DNA of 64,000 nt from Haloechinothrix alba. GTDB taxonomy: Bacteria > Actinomycetota > Actinomycetes > Mycobacteriales > Pseudonocardiaceae. The notes below the pieces were generated by a model. The model did no database searches. It was not told where the DNA came from and saw only the letters and a list, made by a program, of their open reading frames with translations. The translations under genes were made by a program, and so were the position numbers. The stretch lies in NCBI RefSeq assembly GCF_900188115.1, contig NZ_FZNW01000015.1:62001-126000 (forward strand). The letters run 5' to 3'. Shown piece by piece: positions 34,434-46,823 of this stretch (position 1 is the first letter of the stretch; every line of letters starts with the position of its first letter).

Positions 34434-34787
34434 TCAAGCTCTCCGGATGCCGGGCGGTGGTGGGCACGTGTCGAGGGCGTCGAGTACGTCCTGCATGACT
34501 CGCACGGCCTCGTCCTCGCGTTCCTGGTATGCCTCGGCAGTGGCCGCGAACTTCTCGGCCGCCGTCTGTGCCCCGTCCATCAACGCCTGCATCTGCTCCT
34601 GGAGCTGATGCAGTGCCTGCGTGTACGAGTCCTTCGTGAAGATGCCGACCACGCCCCACGACTCATCCCCGACGTCGGCCTGCGCGACCAGGTCCTTGAT
34701 CTGGGCGGCCTGGTCCGAGTACTGGCCGACGTCCTCCGAGTACTTCTTGATGACGTCCGGGTCCACCCGGAATCCCGCTGCGCTCAT
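34434..34787 (-). CDS. EspC-like (ESX-associated) small helical protein
   Basis: The 117-residue protein is predicted largely helical, with a short turn WGVVG (about 45-49) in the middle and a C-terminal YQEREDEAV helix, the pattern of the EspC/DUF2580 group of type VII-associated proteins. It overlaps the YbaB-like gene by four bases (ATGA). The spacing to the WXG100-like gene is 29 bases. Confidence 0.6.
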   Translation of the reverse strand: MSAAGFRVDPDVIKKYSEDVGQYSDQAAQIKDLVAQADVGDESWGVVGIFTKDSYTQALHQLQEQMQALMDGAQTAAEKFAATAEAYQEREDEAVRVMQDVLDALDTCPPPPGIRRA

Positions 34788-35374
34788 CGCCGATCCTCCT
34801 CGTCGTTCAACAGGCTGCGCAGGAACGCGTCCCCGGCGGACCCGCCCCGCTCGGACTCCGGCACCGTGCTCTCGGCGCTACCGGCGAACGACCTCCGGCC
34901 GACGTCCTCGTCGTCGAGTTCCGGCTGCCGTGCCGCACTGCCGCGAGAGCCCGTTGTCGGGCTGTCCCCCATCTGGGACCGCAGATCCTCCTTGCTGGTT
35001 CCGAGCGCCTGCGACTGGGCGTCGAGCAGCTGGTCCGCGGACCCGAACGGGGCACTCGAGGCCATGTGCGCGGCAACGATCCCGGCCTCCTCGCGCGCGG
35101 ACTCGGCTACCGCCTGCTGCAAGGTGGCCATGATGGTGGCGGCGAGCGAGGCAGGCTGTTGCCGCATCGCCTCGTTACTGAGCTTCAGGTCCGTGACCGA
35201 GCCACCCGGACCCGCGGTGACGGTCACGGAACGATCCGGAGCCGTCGCGCTCACCTCGAGCGAGCGGACCTCTTCCTGCATCTCGTCGACGGTCGAGAAC
35301 GTGCTGTCGAGCTGCTGGATCTTGGACTTGAACTTGTCGAACTCCGCGACGAGCCGGTCGAACTCTGCTGACAC
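34784..35374 (-). CDS. YbaB/EbfC-family protein with an extended C-terminus
   Basis: The N-terminal half (about 1-110) shows the YbaB fold: an N-terminal helix, the strand SLEVSATAPDRSVTVTAGPGGSVTDLKL, and a C-terminal helix. YbaB proteins bind DNA, but versions next to type VII genes are common and may act differently. The last 85 residues are disordered and acidic. GTG start with GGGGGCT upstream; a longer in-frame start exists. It is the first gene of the minus-strand cassette, divergent from rpsL. Confidence 0.65.
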   Translation of the reverse strand: MSAEFDRLVAEFDKFKSKIQQLDSTFSTVDEMQEEVRSLEVSATAPDRSVTVTAGPGGSVTDLKLSNEAMRQQPASLAATIMATLQQAVAESAREEAGIVAAHMASSAPFGSADQLLDAQSQALGTSKEDLRSQMGDSPTTGSRGSAARQPELDDEDVGRRSFAGSAESTVPESERGGSAGDAFLRSLLNDEEDRR

Positions 35375-35487
35375 CAAAGCCCCCACGTGGTTTGTTGACG
35401 TACGTGCCGGAGGGTGACCCCCAGCCGTTCCCGGACGCACCTCATGGTGCCGCATCATCGCCGACCGTGGGGTAGGGTTCGGCTACT

Positions 35488-35516
35488 TTTGGTGGTCACC
35501 GCGAGGTTGGTATGAT
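35488..35516 (+). promoter_or_regulatory. Candidate promoter of rpsL-rpsG-fusA-tuf
   Basis: TTTGGT (35488-35493) and TATGAT (35511-35516) are 17 bases apart. The 424-base gap also contains the leader motif at 35725 and no other supportable gene. Confidence 0.5.
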
Positions 35517-35724
35517 CGTGACGCGCGGTGCTTGGTACGAAGTGCCCCCCGATGTGACCCCCTCATATGAGGGTAGGTATCTTTGACGTCTGTGCCCGGC
35601 GCTGTCGGGCCACTCCGTATGCCCGCTGGGCGCGCTCAGCCGTTCACAGGTGATCGTCTGGCGCGACACGGAGACCCCCTCGGATACCTCGAGCAAGTCG
35701 TATTCGACGTTCGGCCTACGAGCG

Positions 35725-35754
35725 GCCGACACGCCCGACCTCGGGGACCGAGGC
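35725..35754 (+). promoter_or_regulatory. Leader motif shared with rpsJ (rpsL copy)
   Basis: CGACACGCCCGACC at 35727-35740, followed by a GGACCG element, also occurs before rpsJ. Here the following bases can form CTCGG/CCGAG. It lies about 60 bases before the rpsL start. Confidence 0.5.
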
Positions 35755-35798
35755 CAAGGCGAGAAGCAATGACGTGAACGAAAGAGAAAGCTGGTCCA

Positions 35799-36173
35799 TT
35801 GCCCACCATCCAGCAGCTGGTCCGCAAGGGCCGCAACGACAAGGCTGCGAAGCTGAAGACCGCAGCGCTCAAGGGAAGCCCACAGCGTCGGGGTGTATGC
35901 ACCCGTGTCTACACCACGACCCCTAAGAAGCCGAACTCGGCGCTGCGGAAGGTCGCACGTGTGAGGTTGACCAGTGGCATCGAGGTCACGGCTTACATCC
36001 CTGGCGAGGGCCACAACCTGCAGGAGCACTCCATGGTGCTCGTGCGTGGTGGTCGAGTGAAGGATCTTCCCGGCGTTCGCTACAAGATCGTCCGCGGTTC
36101 GCTGGACACCCAGGGTGTGAAGAACCGCAAGCAGGCGCGCAGCCGGTACGGCGCAAAGAAGGAGAAGAGCTGA
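35799..36173 (+). CDS. rpsL: 30S ribosomal protein S12
   Basis: S12 shapes the decoding site and is the streptomycin-resistance locus. The TTG at 35799 gives the normal N-terminus [12 protein letters not shown]. The two lysines that mutate to resistance are wild type: [12 protein letters not shown] near residue 43 and [10 protein letters not shown] near 88. 124 residues. Its stop codon overlaps the rpsG start. Confidence 0.97.
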   Translation: MPTIQQLVRKGRNDKAAKLKTAALKGSPQRRGVCTRVYTTTPKKPNSALRKVARVRLTSGIEVTAYIPGEGHNLQEHSMVLVRGGRVKDLPGVRYKIVRGSLDTQGVKNRKQARSRYGAKKEKS

Positions 36174-36643
36174 TGCCCCGCAAGGGTCCGGCCCCGAAGC
36201 GGCCGGTGATCTCCGATCCCGTCTACAGTTCCCCGCTGGTGAGCCAGCTGGTCAACAAGGTGTTGCGAGACGGCAAGCGCTCACTCGCGGAGCGCATCGT
36301 GTACGGGGCGCTCGAGGGCGCCCGGGAGAAGACCGGAACCGACCCGGTCATCACGCTCAAGCGGGCGTTGGACAACGTGAAGCCGACCCTCGAGGTGCGC
36401 AGCCGCCGGGTCGGTGGCGCCACCTACCAGGTTCCGGTGGAGGTGCGCGCCGGGCGTTCGACCACGCTCGCGCTCCGTTGGATCGTGCGCTACTCCAAGC
36501 AGCGCAGGGAGAAGACGATGAGCGAGCGCCTGCAGAACGAGCTGCTCGACGCGAGCAACGGCCTCGGGGCCAGCGTGAAGCGCCGCGAGGACACGCACAA
36601 GATGGCCGAATCGAACAAGGCATTCGCCCACTACCGTTGGTGA
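36173..36643 (+). CDS. rpsG: 30S ribosomal protein S7
   Basis: A 156-residue S7, a primary 16S rRNA binder that nucleates the head of the small subunit. Its ATG overlaps the rpsL TGA by one base, so the pair is coupled. It has the conserved [19 protein letters not shown] and [10 protein letters not shown] segments. Confidence 0.97.
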   Translation: MPRKGPAPKRPVISDPVYSSPLVSQLVNKVLRDGKRSLAERIVYGALEGAREKTGTDPVITLKRALDNVKPTLEVRSRRVGGATYQVPVEVRAGRSTTLALRWIVRYSKQRREKTMSERLQNELLDASNGLGASVKRREDTHKMAESNKAFAHYRW

Positions 36644-36704
36644 CCGCCGTTCCCGACCGGGCACACACCGGTCGGGATTCACGCTGAAGACAGGGGAAAC
36701 TCTC

Positions 36705-38807
36705 GTGGCACGCGACGTGCTGACCGACCTCAACAAGGTCCGGAACATCGGCATCATGGCGCATATCGATGCCGGCAAGACCACAACCACCGAGCGGATC
36801 CTGTTCTACACCGGGATCAACTACAAGATCGGCGAGGTGCACGACGGCGCCGCGACGATGGACTGGATGGAAGAGGAGCAGAGCAGGGGCATCACCATCA
36901 CCTCTGCGGCTACCACGACCTTCTGGGGTGACTACCAGGTCAACATCATCGATACGCCGGGGCACGTCGACTTCACCGTCGAGGTGGAGCGCTCGCTGCG
37001 GGTGTTGGACGGCGCCGTCGCGGTGTTCGACGGTAAGGAAGGCGTGGAGCCCCAGTCCGAGCAGGTCTGGCGCCAGGCGGACAAGTACGAGGTACCGCGG
37101 GTTTGCTTCATCAACAAAATGGACAAGCTGGGCGCGGACTTCTACTTCACCGTCGGCACGATCTCCGACCGCCTCGGCGCGCGCCCGCTGGTGATCCAGC
37201 TACCCATCGGCTCGGAGTCCGACTTCGAGGGTGTCGTCGACCTGGTGTCGATGAAGTCCTTCACCTGGCGCGGTGACGTGCAGAAGGGCGAGAAGTACGA
37301 GATCGAGGACATCCCCTCCGATCTCGTCGAGACGGCGAACAAGTACCGCGAGCAGCTCGTGGAGGCTGTCGCGGAGACCGACGAGGCCCTGCTGGACAAG
37401 TACTTCAGTGGTGGGGAGCTCACCGAGGACGAGATCAAGGCGGGTATCCGCTCGTTGACCGTCAACCGGGAAGCGTTCCCGGTGCTGTGTGGCTCGGCGT
37501 TCAAGAACAAGGGCGTGCAGCCCATGCTCGACGCGGTGGTCGATTACCTTCCGTCCCCGCTCGATGTGCCGGCGGTGGAGGGCAAGCTGCCGGACAGCGA
37601 CACCGGGGTGACACGGAATGCCGACACCACCGAGCCGTTCGCGGCGCTGGCGTTCAAGGTCGCCGCGCACCCGTTCTTCGGCAAACTCACCTACATGCGC
37701 GTGTACTCCGGCAAGATCAGCTCCGGCACGCAGGTGTTCAACGCCAGCAGGGGGCGTAAGGAGCGCATCGGCAAGCTCTTCCAGATGCACTCCAACAAGG
37801 AGAATCCTGTGGAAGAGGCTCAGGCCGGGCACATCTACGCCGTGCAGGGCCTCAAGGAGACCACCACCGGTGACACGCTGTCGGAGATCGGCAACCCGGT
37901 GGTACTCGAGTCCATGACCTTCCCCGAGCCGGTCATCTCGGTCGCGATCGAACCGAAGACTCGCTCGGACCAGGAGAAGCTGTCCACCGCCATTCAGAAG
38001 TTGGCGGAAGAGGACCCGACGTTCCGGGTCCACCTGGACGAGGAGACCGGTCAGACGATCGTCTCCGGCATGGGCGAGCTCCACCTCGACGTGCTTGTGC
38101 ACAGGATGAAGTCCGACTTCAAGGTCGAGGCCAACATCGGTAAGCCGCAGGTTGCTTACCGGGAGACCATCCGGAAGCCGGTCGAAGGGCACGAGTACAC
38201 GCACAAGAAGCAGACGGGTGGTTCGGGCCAGTTCGCCCGGGTGATCATCAACCTGGACCCGCTCGAGACCTCTGCGGACGGTGCGCTCTACGAGTTCGAC
38301 AACAAGATCACCGGTGGCCGTGTCCCGAAGGAGTTCATCCCTTCGGTCGACGAGGGTGCTCAGGACGCCATGCAGTACGGCGTGTTGGCCGGCTACCCGC
38401 TCGTCGGGGTCAAGGTGACCTTGGTGGACGGTGCATACCACGAGGTCGACTCTTCTGAGATGGCATTCAAGGTCGCTGGTTCGATGGCGCTGAAGGAAGC
38501 CGTTCAGAAGGCCAAACCGGTACTGCTGGAACCGCTGATGGCGGTCGAGGTGACGACGCCCGAGGAATACATGGGCGAAGTCATCGGCGATCTGAACTCT
38601 CGCCGTGGTCATGTTCAGGCCATGGAGGAGCGTTCGGGAACTCGTGTCGTGAAGGCACTGGCTCCGCTGTCGGAGATGTTCGGGTACGTCGGCGACCTGC
38701 GATCGAAGACTCAGGGTCGGGCGAACTACTCGATGCACTTCGATTCCTACGGCGAGGTTCCCAGCAACGTGGCGAAGGAAATCATCGCCAAGGCGACGGG
38801 GGAGTAG
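36705..38807 (+). CDS. fusA: Elongation factor G
   Basis: The translocation GTPase. 700 residues; G1 motif [12 protein letters not shown] near 20-30, then DTPGHVDF and NKMDKLG, and the domain IV region with [16 protein letters not shown] start after GGGGAA. Single copy within this window; it lies between rpsG and tuf as in most bacteria. Confidence 0.97.
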   Translation: MARDVLTDLNKVRNIGIMAHIDAGKTTTTERILFYTGINYKIGEVHDGAATMDWMEEEQSRGITITSAATTTFWGDYQVNIIDTPGHVDFTVEVERSLRVLDGAVAVFDGKEGVEPQSEQVWRQADKYEVPRVCFINKMDKLGADFYFTVGTISDRLGARPLVIQLPIGSESDFEGVVDLVSMKSFTWRGDVQKGEKYEIEDIPSDLVETANKYREQLVEAVAETDEALLDKYFSGGELTEDEIKAGIRSLTVNREAFPVLCGSAFKNKGVQPMLDAVVDYLPSPLDVPAVEGKLPDSDTGVTRNADTTEPFAALAFKVAAHPFFGKLTYMRVYSGKISSGTQVFNASRGRKERIGKLFQMHSNKENPVEEAQAGHIYAVQGLKETTTGDTLSEIGNPVVLESMTFPEPVISVAIEPKTRSDQEKLSTAIQKLAEEDPTFRVHLDEETGQTIVSGMGELHLDVLVHRMKSDFKVEANIGKPQVAYRETIRKPVEGHEYTHKKQTGGSGQFARVIINLDPLETSADGALYEFDNKITGGRVPKEFIPSVDEGAQDAMQYGVLAGYPLVGVKVTLVDGAYHEVDSSEMAFKVAGSMALKEAVQKAKPVLLEPLMAVEVTTPEEYMGEVIGDLNSRRGHVQAMEERSGTRVVKALAPLSEMFGYVGDLRSKTQGRANYSMHFDSYGEVPSNVAKEIIAKATGE

Positions 38808-38934
38808 AACCCCAGAGCCCCGCGGGCGGAGGGGTCCTCCCTAAGGTCCGCACAACACCGACCAGACAGATAGCGCCGGCCGATGTCACGAGTCGACGGC
38901 GCGAGCACGAGTACAAGTCCAGGAGGACATTCCA

Positions 38935-40128
<1,194 letters not shown>

Positions 40129-40133
40129 CTCAC

Positions 40134-40163
40134 GGGCTGAGGCGGCCGGTGCCGCCTCAGCCC
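40134..40163 (+). terminator. Terminator after tuf, first of two
   Basis: A perfect 12-bp stem GGGCTGAGGCGG/CCGCCTCAGCCC with a 6-base loop, starting six bases after the tuf stop. Confidence 0.85.
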
Positions 40164-40166
40164 GAT

Positions 40167-40200
40167 CCCGGAACCGGGGGCGGTGACCCCCGGTTCCGGG
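40167..40200 (+). terminator. Terminator after tuf, second of two
   Basis: A perfect 14-bp stem CCCGGAACCGGGGG/CCCCCGGTTCCGGG with loop CGGTGA, four bases after the first hairpin. The remaining gap up to rpsJ (40201-40549) contains the leader motif at 40416 and no supportable gene. Confidence 0.85.
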
Positions 40201-40415
40201 TGGCAACACTCGATATGCGAAACTATGAGGGTTGCTCGGCACAGGGCGGCCGGTTCGCGGAACGCGGCCGCCTGTGTGTGAGTAACCGTGGGGTCGTCGG
40301 CCGCCGTCTTGTGCGAGGCCACGATCCAGGAGTGCTTCCGGATCGGAACACTCCTCACTGACACGACTTACCTGGCACGCCGACGAGTTGTCGCGGTTCT
40401 GCGTGTGCGTCAGGC

Positions 40416-40448
40416 GCGACACGCCCGACCGCGTGGACCGGAGGTCCT
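40416..40448 (+). promoter_or_regulatory. Leader motif shared with rpsL (rpsJ copy)
   Basis: CGACACGCCCGACC followed by GGACCGGAGGTCC, which can fold as a GGACC/GGTCC hairpin, lies about 110 bases before the rpsJ start and matches the element before rpsL. Confidence 0.5.
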
Positions 40449-40549
40449 CTCGTTGACGTGCGGAAACCAGGCCCCGCGTGCGGAAAGTGTGTGCGCGGGT
40501 TCCTGGGGACAGTTAGCGGCACGAGACTGATAAGGAATGAGCTGCCACC

Positions 40550-40855
40550 ATGGCGGGACAGAAGATCCGCATCCGGCTCAAGGCCTATGACCACGAAGCG
40601 ATCGATACGAGCGCGCGCAAGATCGTCGAGACGGTGACGCGTACCGGTGCGAACGTGGTCGGGCCGGTGCCGCTGCCGACCGAGAAGAACGTCTACTGCG
40701 TCATCCGCTCGCCGCACAAGTACAAGGACTCGCGCGAGCACTTCGAGATGCGCACGCACAAGCGTCTGATCGACATCGTCGATCCGACCCCGAAGACGGT
40801 CGATGCGCTCATGCGGATCGACCTTCCGGCAAGCGTCGACGTCAACATCCAATAA
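40550..40855 (+). CDS. rpsJ: 30S ribosomal protein S10
   Basis: The first gene of the S10 operon. 101 residues; also acts as NusE in antitermination. It has the conserved [15 protein letters not shown] and [22 protein letters not shown] segments. Its leader contains the motif shared with rpsL. Confidence 0.97.
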   Translation: MAGQKIRIRLKAYDHEAIDTSARKIVETVTRTGANVVGPVPLPTEKNVYCVIRSPHKYKDSREHFEMRTHKRLIDIVDPTPKTVDALMRIDLPASVDVNIQ

Positions 40856-40885
40856 GCGCAGCGCAGCGGCGGAGATTTGAGACTC

Positions 40886-41542
40886 ATGTCTGACAGGCAA
40901 GTGAAGGGCATTCTGGGCACCAAGCTCGGTATGACCCAGCTCTTCGACGAGCGGAACCGGGTCGTCCCGGTGACCGTCGTCAAGGCTGGTCCGAACGTGG
41001 TTACCCAGGTGCGGAACAAGGACAACGACGGTTACTCGGCCGTGCAGCTGGCCTTCGGCACCGTTGATCCGCGCAAGGTCAACAAGCCGAAGTCCGGTCA
41101 TTTCGAGAAGGCAGGCGTGACACCTCGGCGCCACATCGTGGAGCTGCGGACCTCGGACGCGGACAGCTACGAGGTCGGCCAGGAGATCACCGCCGAGCTG
41201 TTCGAGGCAGGCTCGACCGTCGACATCACGGGAACCAGCAAGGGCAAAGGGTTCGCGGGCACCATCAAGCGGCACGGGTTCTCGCGGCAGGGAGCCAGCC
41301 ACGGTACGCAAGCCGTGCACCGCAAGCCGGGCGCCATCGGCGGGGCCGCGACACCTGGTCGCGTGTTCAAGGGCAAGAAGATGCCCGGTCGTATGGGCAA
41401 CAGCAAGGTCACCACGCAGGGCCTGACCGTGCACGACGTGCGTGCGGACGACGGATTGCTCCTGATCAAGGGTGCCGTTCCGGGCCCGAAGGGTGGACTC
41501 GTGTTGGTCAAGTCCGCCGCGAAGGGTGGTGTGCAGGCATGA
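40886..41542 (+). CDS. rplC: 50S ribosomal protein L3
   Basis: A 218-residue L3, an early 50S assembly protein. [21 protein letters not shown]-type C-terminal segment is present. The ATG at 40886 is preceded by GGCGGAG; an in-frame start 9 bases upstream lacks support. Overlaps rplD by four bases. Confidence 0.96.
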   Translation: MSDRQVKGILGTKLGMTQLFDERNRVVPVTVVKAGPNVVTQVRNKDNDGYSAVQLAFGTVDPRKVNKPKSGHFEKAGVTPRRHIVELRTSDADSYEVGQEITAELFEAGSTVDITGTSKGKGFAGTIKRHGFSRQGASHGTQAVHRKPGAIGGAATPGRVFKGKKMPGRMGNSKVTTQGLTVHDVRADDGLLLIKGAVPGPKGGLVLVKSAAKGGVQA

Positions 41543-42210
41543 GCACGATCGAGGTGAAGAGCCCCGCCGGTAAGCCCGACGGCACCGTCGAGCTACCCGA
41601 CGAGGTCTTCGACGCGCAGGCGAACATCCCGTTGATGCACCAGGTGGTCACAGCTCAGCTGGCGGCCGCGCGGCAGGGCACGCACGACACCAAGACACGC
41701 GGCGAGACTCGAGGCGGCGGCAAGAAGCCGTACCGGCAGAAGGGCACCGGCCGCGCACGGCAGGGCTCCACCCGGGCCCCGCAGTTCGTCGGCGGCGGCA
41801 CCGTGCACGGGCCGACTCCGCGCGACTACAGCCAGCGGACGCCGAAGAAGATGAAGGCGGCGGCGCTCCGTGGCGCACTGTCCGACCGGGCGAGGGCAGG
41901 CCAGGTACACGTGATCAGCGAGCTGGTCGGTGGTGAGCAGCCGTCGACCAAGACCGCGAAGGCGGCCATCGCCGCCGTCTCCGAGGCCAAGCGTGTGCTG
42001 GTGGTACTCGACCGCACGGACAAGTCCGCCTGGCTGTCCGCGCGGAACCTGCCGTACGTCCACTTGATCACTCCGGACCAGCTCAACACCTATGACGTGC
42101 TGGTCAACGACGACGTGATCTTCACAAAGTCCGCGCTCGAGGCCTTCCTGTCCGGTTCCGCATCGGGCAAGACCCGCACGAGCGACGCCGAAGGGAGTGA
42201 CGAGCAGTGA
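41539..42210 (+). CDS. rplD: 50S ribosomal protein L4
   Basis: A 223-residue L4, with the extended loop [16 protein letters not shown] reaching into the exit tunnel. In some bacteria L4 regulates the S10 operon, but no such leader is evident here. The C-terminal tail is longer than E. coli's. Overlaps rplC and rplW by four bases each. Confidence 0.96.
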   Translation: MSTIEVKSPAGKPDGTVELPDEVFDAQANIPLMHQVVTAQLAAARQGTHDTKTRGETRGGGKKPYRQKGTGRARQGSTRAPQFVGGGTVHGPTPRDYSQRTPKKMKAAALRGALSDRARAGQVHVISELVGGEQPSTKTAKAAIAAVSEAKRVLVVLDRTDKSAWLSARNLPYVHLITPDQLNTYDVLVNDDVIFTKSALEAFLSGSASGKTRTSDAEGSDEQ

Positions 42211-42515
42211 GCAGCGTGGCGATCCCGGATCATCGCGACGTGCTGATCGCGCCGGTCATCTCCGAGAAGTCCTACGGGCTGCTCGAGGAGAACAAGTACA
42301 CGTTCCTTGTCCGCCCGGACGCCAACAAGACGCAGATCAAGATCGCGGTCGAGAAGGTCTTCGACGTCAAGGTCGTCGGCGTGAACACGCTCAACCGGCA
42401 GGGCAAGCGTAAGCGGACCAGGTTGGGATACGGCAAGCGGAAGGACACCAAGCAAGCCGTGGTGACCCTGTCCGCGGACAGCAAGCCGATCGAGATATTC
42501 GGCTCAGCCGTCTAG
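42207..42515 (+). CDS. rplW: 50S ribosomal protein L23
   Basis: A 102-residue L23, at the tunnel exit where it contacts SRP and trigger factor. The [22 protein letters not shown] and [13 protein letters not shown] segments are conserved. GTG start overlapping the rplD stop. Confidence 0.96.
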   Translation: MSSVAIPDHRDVLIAPVISEKSYGLLEENKYTFLVRPDANKTQIKIAVEKVFDVKVVGVNTLNRQGKRKRTRLGYGKRKDTKQAVVTLSADSKPIEIFGSAV

Positions 42516-42535
42516 AGGGTGAGGACTGCGTAGAA

Positions 42536-43369
<834 letters not shown>

Positions 43370-43387
43370 GCAGGGAGGTAATCGCAT

Positions 43388-43669
43388 ATGCCACGCAGCC
43401 TCAAGAAGGGCCCGTTCGTGGACGGCCACCTGCTCAAGAAGGTGGACGCGCTGAACGAGTCCGGCAAGAAGACCGTGATCAAGACGTGGTCGCGCCGGTC
43501 GACCGTCACGCCCGACTTCCTCGGGCACACGATTGCCGTGCACGACGGGCGTAAGCATGTCCCGGTGTTCATCACCGAGGCGATGGTCGGTCACAAGCTC
43601 GGGGAGTTCGCGCCGACGCGGACATTCAAGGGCCACGTCAAGGACGACCGGAAGTCACGCCGCCGCTGA
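43388..43669 (+). CDS. rpsS: 30S ribosomal protein S19
   Basis: A 93-residue S19 in the head of the small subunit; [18 protein letters not shown] start and [20 protein letters not shown] end are typical. Good GGAGGTAATC site before the ATG. Confidence 0.97.
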   Translation: MPRSLKKGPFVDGHLLKKVDALNESGKKTVIKTWSRRSTVTPDFLGHTIAVHDGRKHVPVFITEAMVGHKLGEFAPTRTFKGHVKDDRKSRRR

Positions 43670-43728
43670 GCGGGCACGAAGGCAGTGTGCGGGCCAGTTC
43701 CGCACCCGAGAGCAAGAAGGAAGCAGCG

Positions 43729-44196
43729 ATGAACGCCCAAGTGAACGCTACGGACACGGCAGTGTCGGAATCAGAGCTGCCTACCGCCGTGGCGCGGGCT
43801 CGCTTCGTCCGTGACTCGCCGATGAAGGTGCGCCGGGTGATCGAGCTGATCAAGGGTCGCAGCGCCAACGAGGCCTTGGCCGTGCTCCGGTTCGCCCCGC
43901 AGACGGCCAGCAAGCAGCTGGCCAAGGTGGTCGCCAGTGCCGTCGCCAACGCGGAGAACAACCTCGGTCTCGACCCGGACACGCTGTGGATCCGTAACGC
44001 CACCGCGGACGAGGGGCCGACGCTCAAGCGGATCCGGCCGCGCGCGCAGGGACGTGCGTACCGGATCAGGCGGCGCACGAGCCACATCACCGTCGTTGTC
44101 GAGTCCCGCCCCAAGGGCGAGCCGACCAAGAGGAAGAACAAGAAGAAGCAGTCCGGCGCGAAGGCCGATGACAGCGTGAAGGCAGGTGGCCAGTAG
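43729..44196 (+). CDS. rplV: 50S ribosomal protein L22
   Basis: A 155-residue L22 lining the exit tunnel. It has [20 protein letters not shown] near residue 20 and the [20 protein letters not shown] beta-hairpin. Lys-rich C-terminal tail and a short N-terminal extension. ATG 43729 follows AAGAAGGAAG; a longer in-frame start (43687) has no site. Overlaps rpsC by one base. Confidence 0.95.
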   Translation: MNAQVNATDTAVSESELPTAVARARFVRDSPMKVRRVIELIKGRSANEALAVLRFAPQTASKQLAKVVASAVANAENNLGLDPDTLWIRNATADEGPTLKRIRPRAQGRAYRIRRRTSHITVVVESRPKGEPTKRKNKKKQSGAKADDSVKAGGQ

Positions 44197-45080
44197 TGGG
44201 CCAGAAGATCAACCCGCACGGCTTCCGGCTGGGCATCACCACCGACTGGAAGTCCCGCTGGTACGCCGACAAGCAGTACGCGGACTATGTCGCCGAGGAC
44301 GTCAAGATCCGCAAGCTGCTCTCGACGGGCATGGAGCGCGCGGGTATCTCGAAGGTCGAGATCGAGCGGACCCGGGACAGGGTGCGTGTGGACATCCACA
44401 CCGCGCGGCCCGGCATCGTGATCGGCCGTCGAGGCGCCGAGGCGGACCGTATCAGGGGCTCGTTGGAGAAGCTCACCGGTAAGCAGGTGCAGCTCAACAT
44501 TCTCGAGGTGAAGAACCCCGAGGCGGACGCCCAGCTGGTCGCCCAGGGAATCGCCGAGCAGCTGTCGAACCGTGTCGCCTTCCGCCGTGCGATGCGCAAG
44601 GCCATCCAGACCACGATGCGGTCACCGCAGGTGAAGGGCATCCGCGTACAGTGCAGCGGTCGCCTCGGCGGCGCGGAGATGTCGCGCTCCGAGCACTACC
44701 GTGATGGTCGTGTTCCGCTGCACACGCTGCGTGCCGACATCGACTACGGCTTCTTCGAGGCCCGTACGACGTTCGGCCGTATCGGCGTCAAGGTCTGGAT
44801 CTACAAGGGCGATCTGGTCGGCGGCTTGAAGGCGCGCGAGGCGCGTGACTCGGCTGCTGCCTCGGAGCGGGCGCCGCGCAAGGAGCGGGGTGAGCGTTCG
44901 GGCCGTGGCCGCCGCTCGGGAGCAGCGGGCACCACCGCTTCCGGCACCGAGTCCAGCCGTTCGGCTGCCGAGGAGGCCAAGCAGACACGGACGAGCCAGG
45001 ACGCCGCCATCGACGCCGCGCCCGAGGTCGCCGACAAGGCGGGCGAGGCCGGCTCCACAGACGAGAACGGGGAGGGCTGA
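44196..45080 (+). CDS. rpsC: 30S ribosomal protein S3, with a long disordered tail
   Basis: S3 forms part of the mRNA entry helicase. The first about 220 residues are the normal KH ([21 protein letters not shown]) and C-terminal domains. The last about 70 residues (Arg/Gly/Ser/Ala, then acidic) are a low-complexity extension, making the protein 294 residues against 233 in E. coli. Such tails occur in other actinobacteria. GTG start overlapping the rplV stop. Confidence 0.96.
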   Translation: MGQKINPHGFRLGITTDWKSRWYADKQYADYVAEDVKIRKLLSTGMERAGISKVEIERTRDRVRVDIHTARPGIVIGRRGAEADRIRGSLEKLTGKQVQLNILEVKNPEADAQLVAQGIAEQLSNRVAFRRAMRKAIQTTMRSPQVKGIRVQCSGRLGGAEMSRSEHYRDGRVPLHTLRADIDYGFFEARTTFGRIGVKVWIYKGDLVGGLKAREARDSAAASERAPRKERGERSGRGRRSGAAGTTASGTESSRSAAEEAKQTRTSQDAAIDAAPEVADKAGEAGSTDENGEG

Positions 45081-45083
45081 GTA

Positions 45084-45506
45084 GTGCTCATCCCACGCAA
45101 GGTCAGGTACCGCAAGCAGCATGCGCCGAAACGGAGCGGGCGAGCCAAGGGCGGCACCAGCGTGAGCTTCGGCGAGTACGGTATTCAGGCGCTCGAGCAC
45201 GGTTACGTGACGAACAGGCAGATCGAGTCGGCACGTATCGCCATGACGCGGCACGTCAAGCGTGGCGGGAAGATCTGGATCAATATCTTCCCCGACCGGC
45301 CGCTGACGAAGAAACCCGCGGAGACCCGCATGGGTTCGGGCAAGGGCTCGCCGGAGTGGTGGGTCGCGAACGTCAAGCCGGGGCGCGTGATGTTCGAGAT
45401 GAGCTTCCCCAACGAGCCGATGGCCAAGGAAGCGCTGCGTCGGGCGATTCACAAGCTGCCGATGAAGTGCCGGATCGTGACCCGTGAAGGTGGTGAGTTC
45501 CAGTGA
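45084..45506 (+). CDS. rplP: 50S ribosomal protein L16
   Basis: A 140-residue L16 near the A-site and the ribosome's central protuberance. [18 protein letters not shown] start and ENTHERE-like [19 protein letters not shown] segment are typical. GTG start three bases after rpsC. Confidence 0.97.
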   Translation: MLIPRKVRYRKQHAPKRSGRAKGGTSVSFGEYGIQALEHGYVTNRQIESARIAMTRHVKRGGKIWINIFPDRPLTKKPAETRMGSGKGSPEWWVANVKPGRVMFEMSFPNEPMAKEALRRAIHKLPMKCRIVTREGGEFQ

Positions 45507-45763
45507 GCAAGACGGGCGGAGGAGTTGCCGCTTCGGAACTGCGTGAGCTCACTTCCGAGGAGCTTGTACTGCGGTTGAAGGAGTCCAAAGAGGAGCTGTT
45601 CAACCTCCGGTTCCAGATGGCGACAGGTCAGCTGGACAACAACCGGCGGCTGCGGACGGTCCGTACGGACATCGCGCGGATCTACACGGTCATGCGCGAG
45701 CGTGAGCTTGGACTTTCCCTTTCCCCTGACGAGGTAGACACCGAAGAGGACGCCACCGTATGA
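45503..45763 (+). CDS. rpmC: 50S ribosomal protein L29
   Basis: An 86-residue L29, with the [27 protein letters not shown] helix. The first ten residues are an N-terminal extension and the last fifteen are acidic. Overlaps rplP and rpsQ by four bases. Confidence 0.95.
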   Translation: MSKTGGGVAASELRELTSEELVLRLKESKEELFNLRFQMATGQLDNNRRLRTVRTDIARIYTVMRERELGLSLSPDEVDTEEDATV

Positions 45764-46059
45764 GCGAGCAGCAGATCGAGAAGAAGCCTGCGCAGAAGGT
45801 CGATTCCGGCCGTAACTACCGGAAGGTTCGGCAGGGTCTCGTCGTCTCGGACAAGATGAACAAGACGATCACCGTCGAGCTCGAGGACCGCAAGAAGCAC
45901 TCGCTGTACGGCAAGATCATGCGCTCGACCAAGCGAGTCAAGGCGCACGACGAGGAGAACACGGCCGGCCCGGGCGACAGGGTGCTCATCATGGAGACCC
46001 GCCCGATGTCGGCGACGAAGCGTTGGCGGCTCGTACGAGTCGTCGAGCAGGCCAAGTAA
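45760..46059 (+). CDS. rpsQ: 30S ribosomal protein S17
   Basis: A 99-residue S17, primary 16S rRNA binder. It has [22 protein letters not shown] and the [20 protein letters not shown]-terminus. Overlaps rpmC. Confidence 0.97.
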   Translation: MSEQQIEKKPAQKVDSGRNYRKVRQGLVVSDKMNKTITVELEDRKKHSLYGKIMRSTKRVKAHDEENTAGPGDRVLIMETRPMSATKRWRLVRVVEQAK

Positions 46060-46139
46060 CAAGCAGGGGGCAGTAAGCCCCGCAAGTTCCGCAAGGCTCG
46101 GGCGAGAACCGAGAACCGGCGAGACACACAGGAGTTGAC

Positions 46140-46508
46140 GTGATCCAGCAGGAGTCGCGACTACGCGTCGCCGACAACACGGGTGCGAAGGAGATCCTGA
46201 CCATCCGTGTGCTCGGTGGCTCCGGACGACGCTACGCGAGCATCGGCGATGTCATCGTCGCCACCGTGAAAGACGCCATGCCTGGGGCCAACGTAAAGCG
46301 GGGCGATGTGGTCAAGGCCGTCATCGTCCGCACGGTGAAGGAGAAGCGTCGCCAGGACGGCTCCTACATCCGGTTCGACGAGAACGCCGCTGTGCTCATC
46401 AAGAACGACAACGACCCACGCGGTACTCGTATCTTCGGACCTGTTGGCCGCGAGCTGCGCGATCGCAAGTTCATGAAGATCATTTCGCTCGCACCGGAGG
46501 TGTTGTAG
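46140..46508 (+). CDS. rplN: 50S ribosomal protein L14
   Basis: A 122-residue L14, first gene of the spc part of the cluster. It has [19 protein letters not shown] and the [25 protein letters not shown] end. GTG start after CAGGAG, 80 bases after rpsQ. Confidence 0.97.
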   Translation: MIQQESRLRVADNTGAKEILTIRVLGGSGRRYASIGDVIVATVKDAMPGANVKRGDVVKAVIVRTVKEKRRQDGSYIRFDENAAVLIKNDNDPRGTRIFGPVGRELRDRKFMKIISLAPEVL

Positions 46509-46823
46509 GTGAAGGTGCGTAAGGGCGACACGGTCCAGGTCATCGCCGGTAAGGACAAGGGCGCCAAGGGCAAGGTGATCCATTCCTACCCCGAGGACAA
46601 CAAGGTTCTCGTCGAGGGCGTCAACCGGATCAAGAAGCACACCCGCATCAGCCAGACGCAACGGGGCGGCCAGTCGGGCGGGATCGTGACGCAGGAAGCG
46701 CCGATCCACGTGTCCAACGTGCAGGTTGTCGATGCGGACGGTAAGCCGACGAGGGTCGGCTACCGCTTCGATGAGGAAGGCAAGAAGGTTCGCGTCTCGC
46801 GTAGGACGGGTGAGGACATCTGA
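46509..46823 (+). CDS. rplX: 50S ribosomal protein L24
   Basis: A 104-residue L24 with the KOW motif ([21 protein letters not shown]) that starts 50S assembly. GTG start directly after the rplN stop; overlaps rplE by one base. Confidence 0.97.
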   Translation: MKVRKGDTVQVIAGKDKGAKGKVIHSYPEDNKVLVEGVNRIKKHTRISQTQRGGQSGGIVTQEAPIHVSNVQVVDADGKPTRVGYRFDEEGKKVRVSRRTGEDI

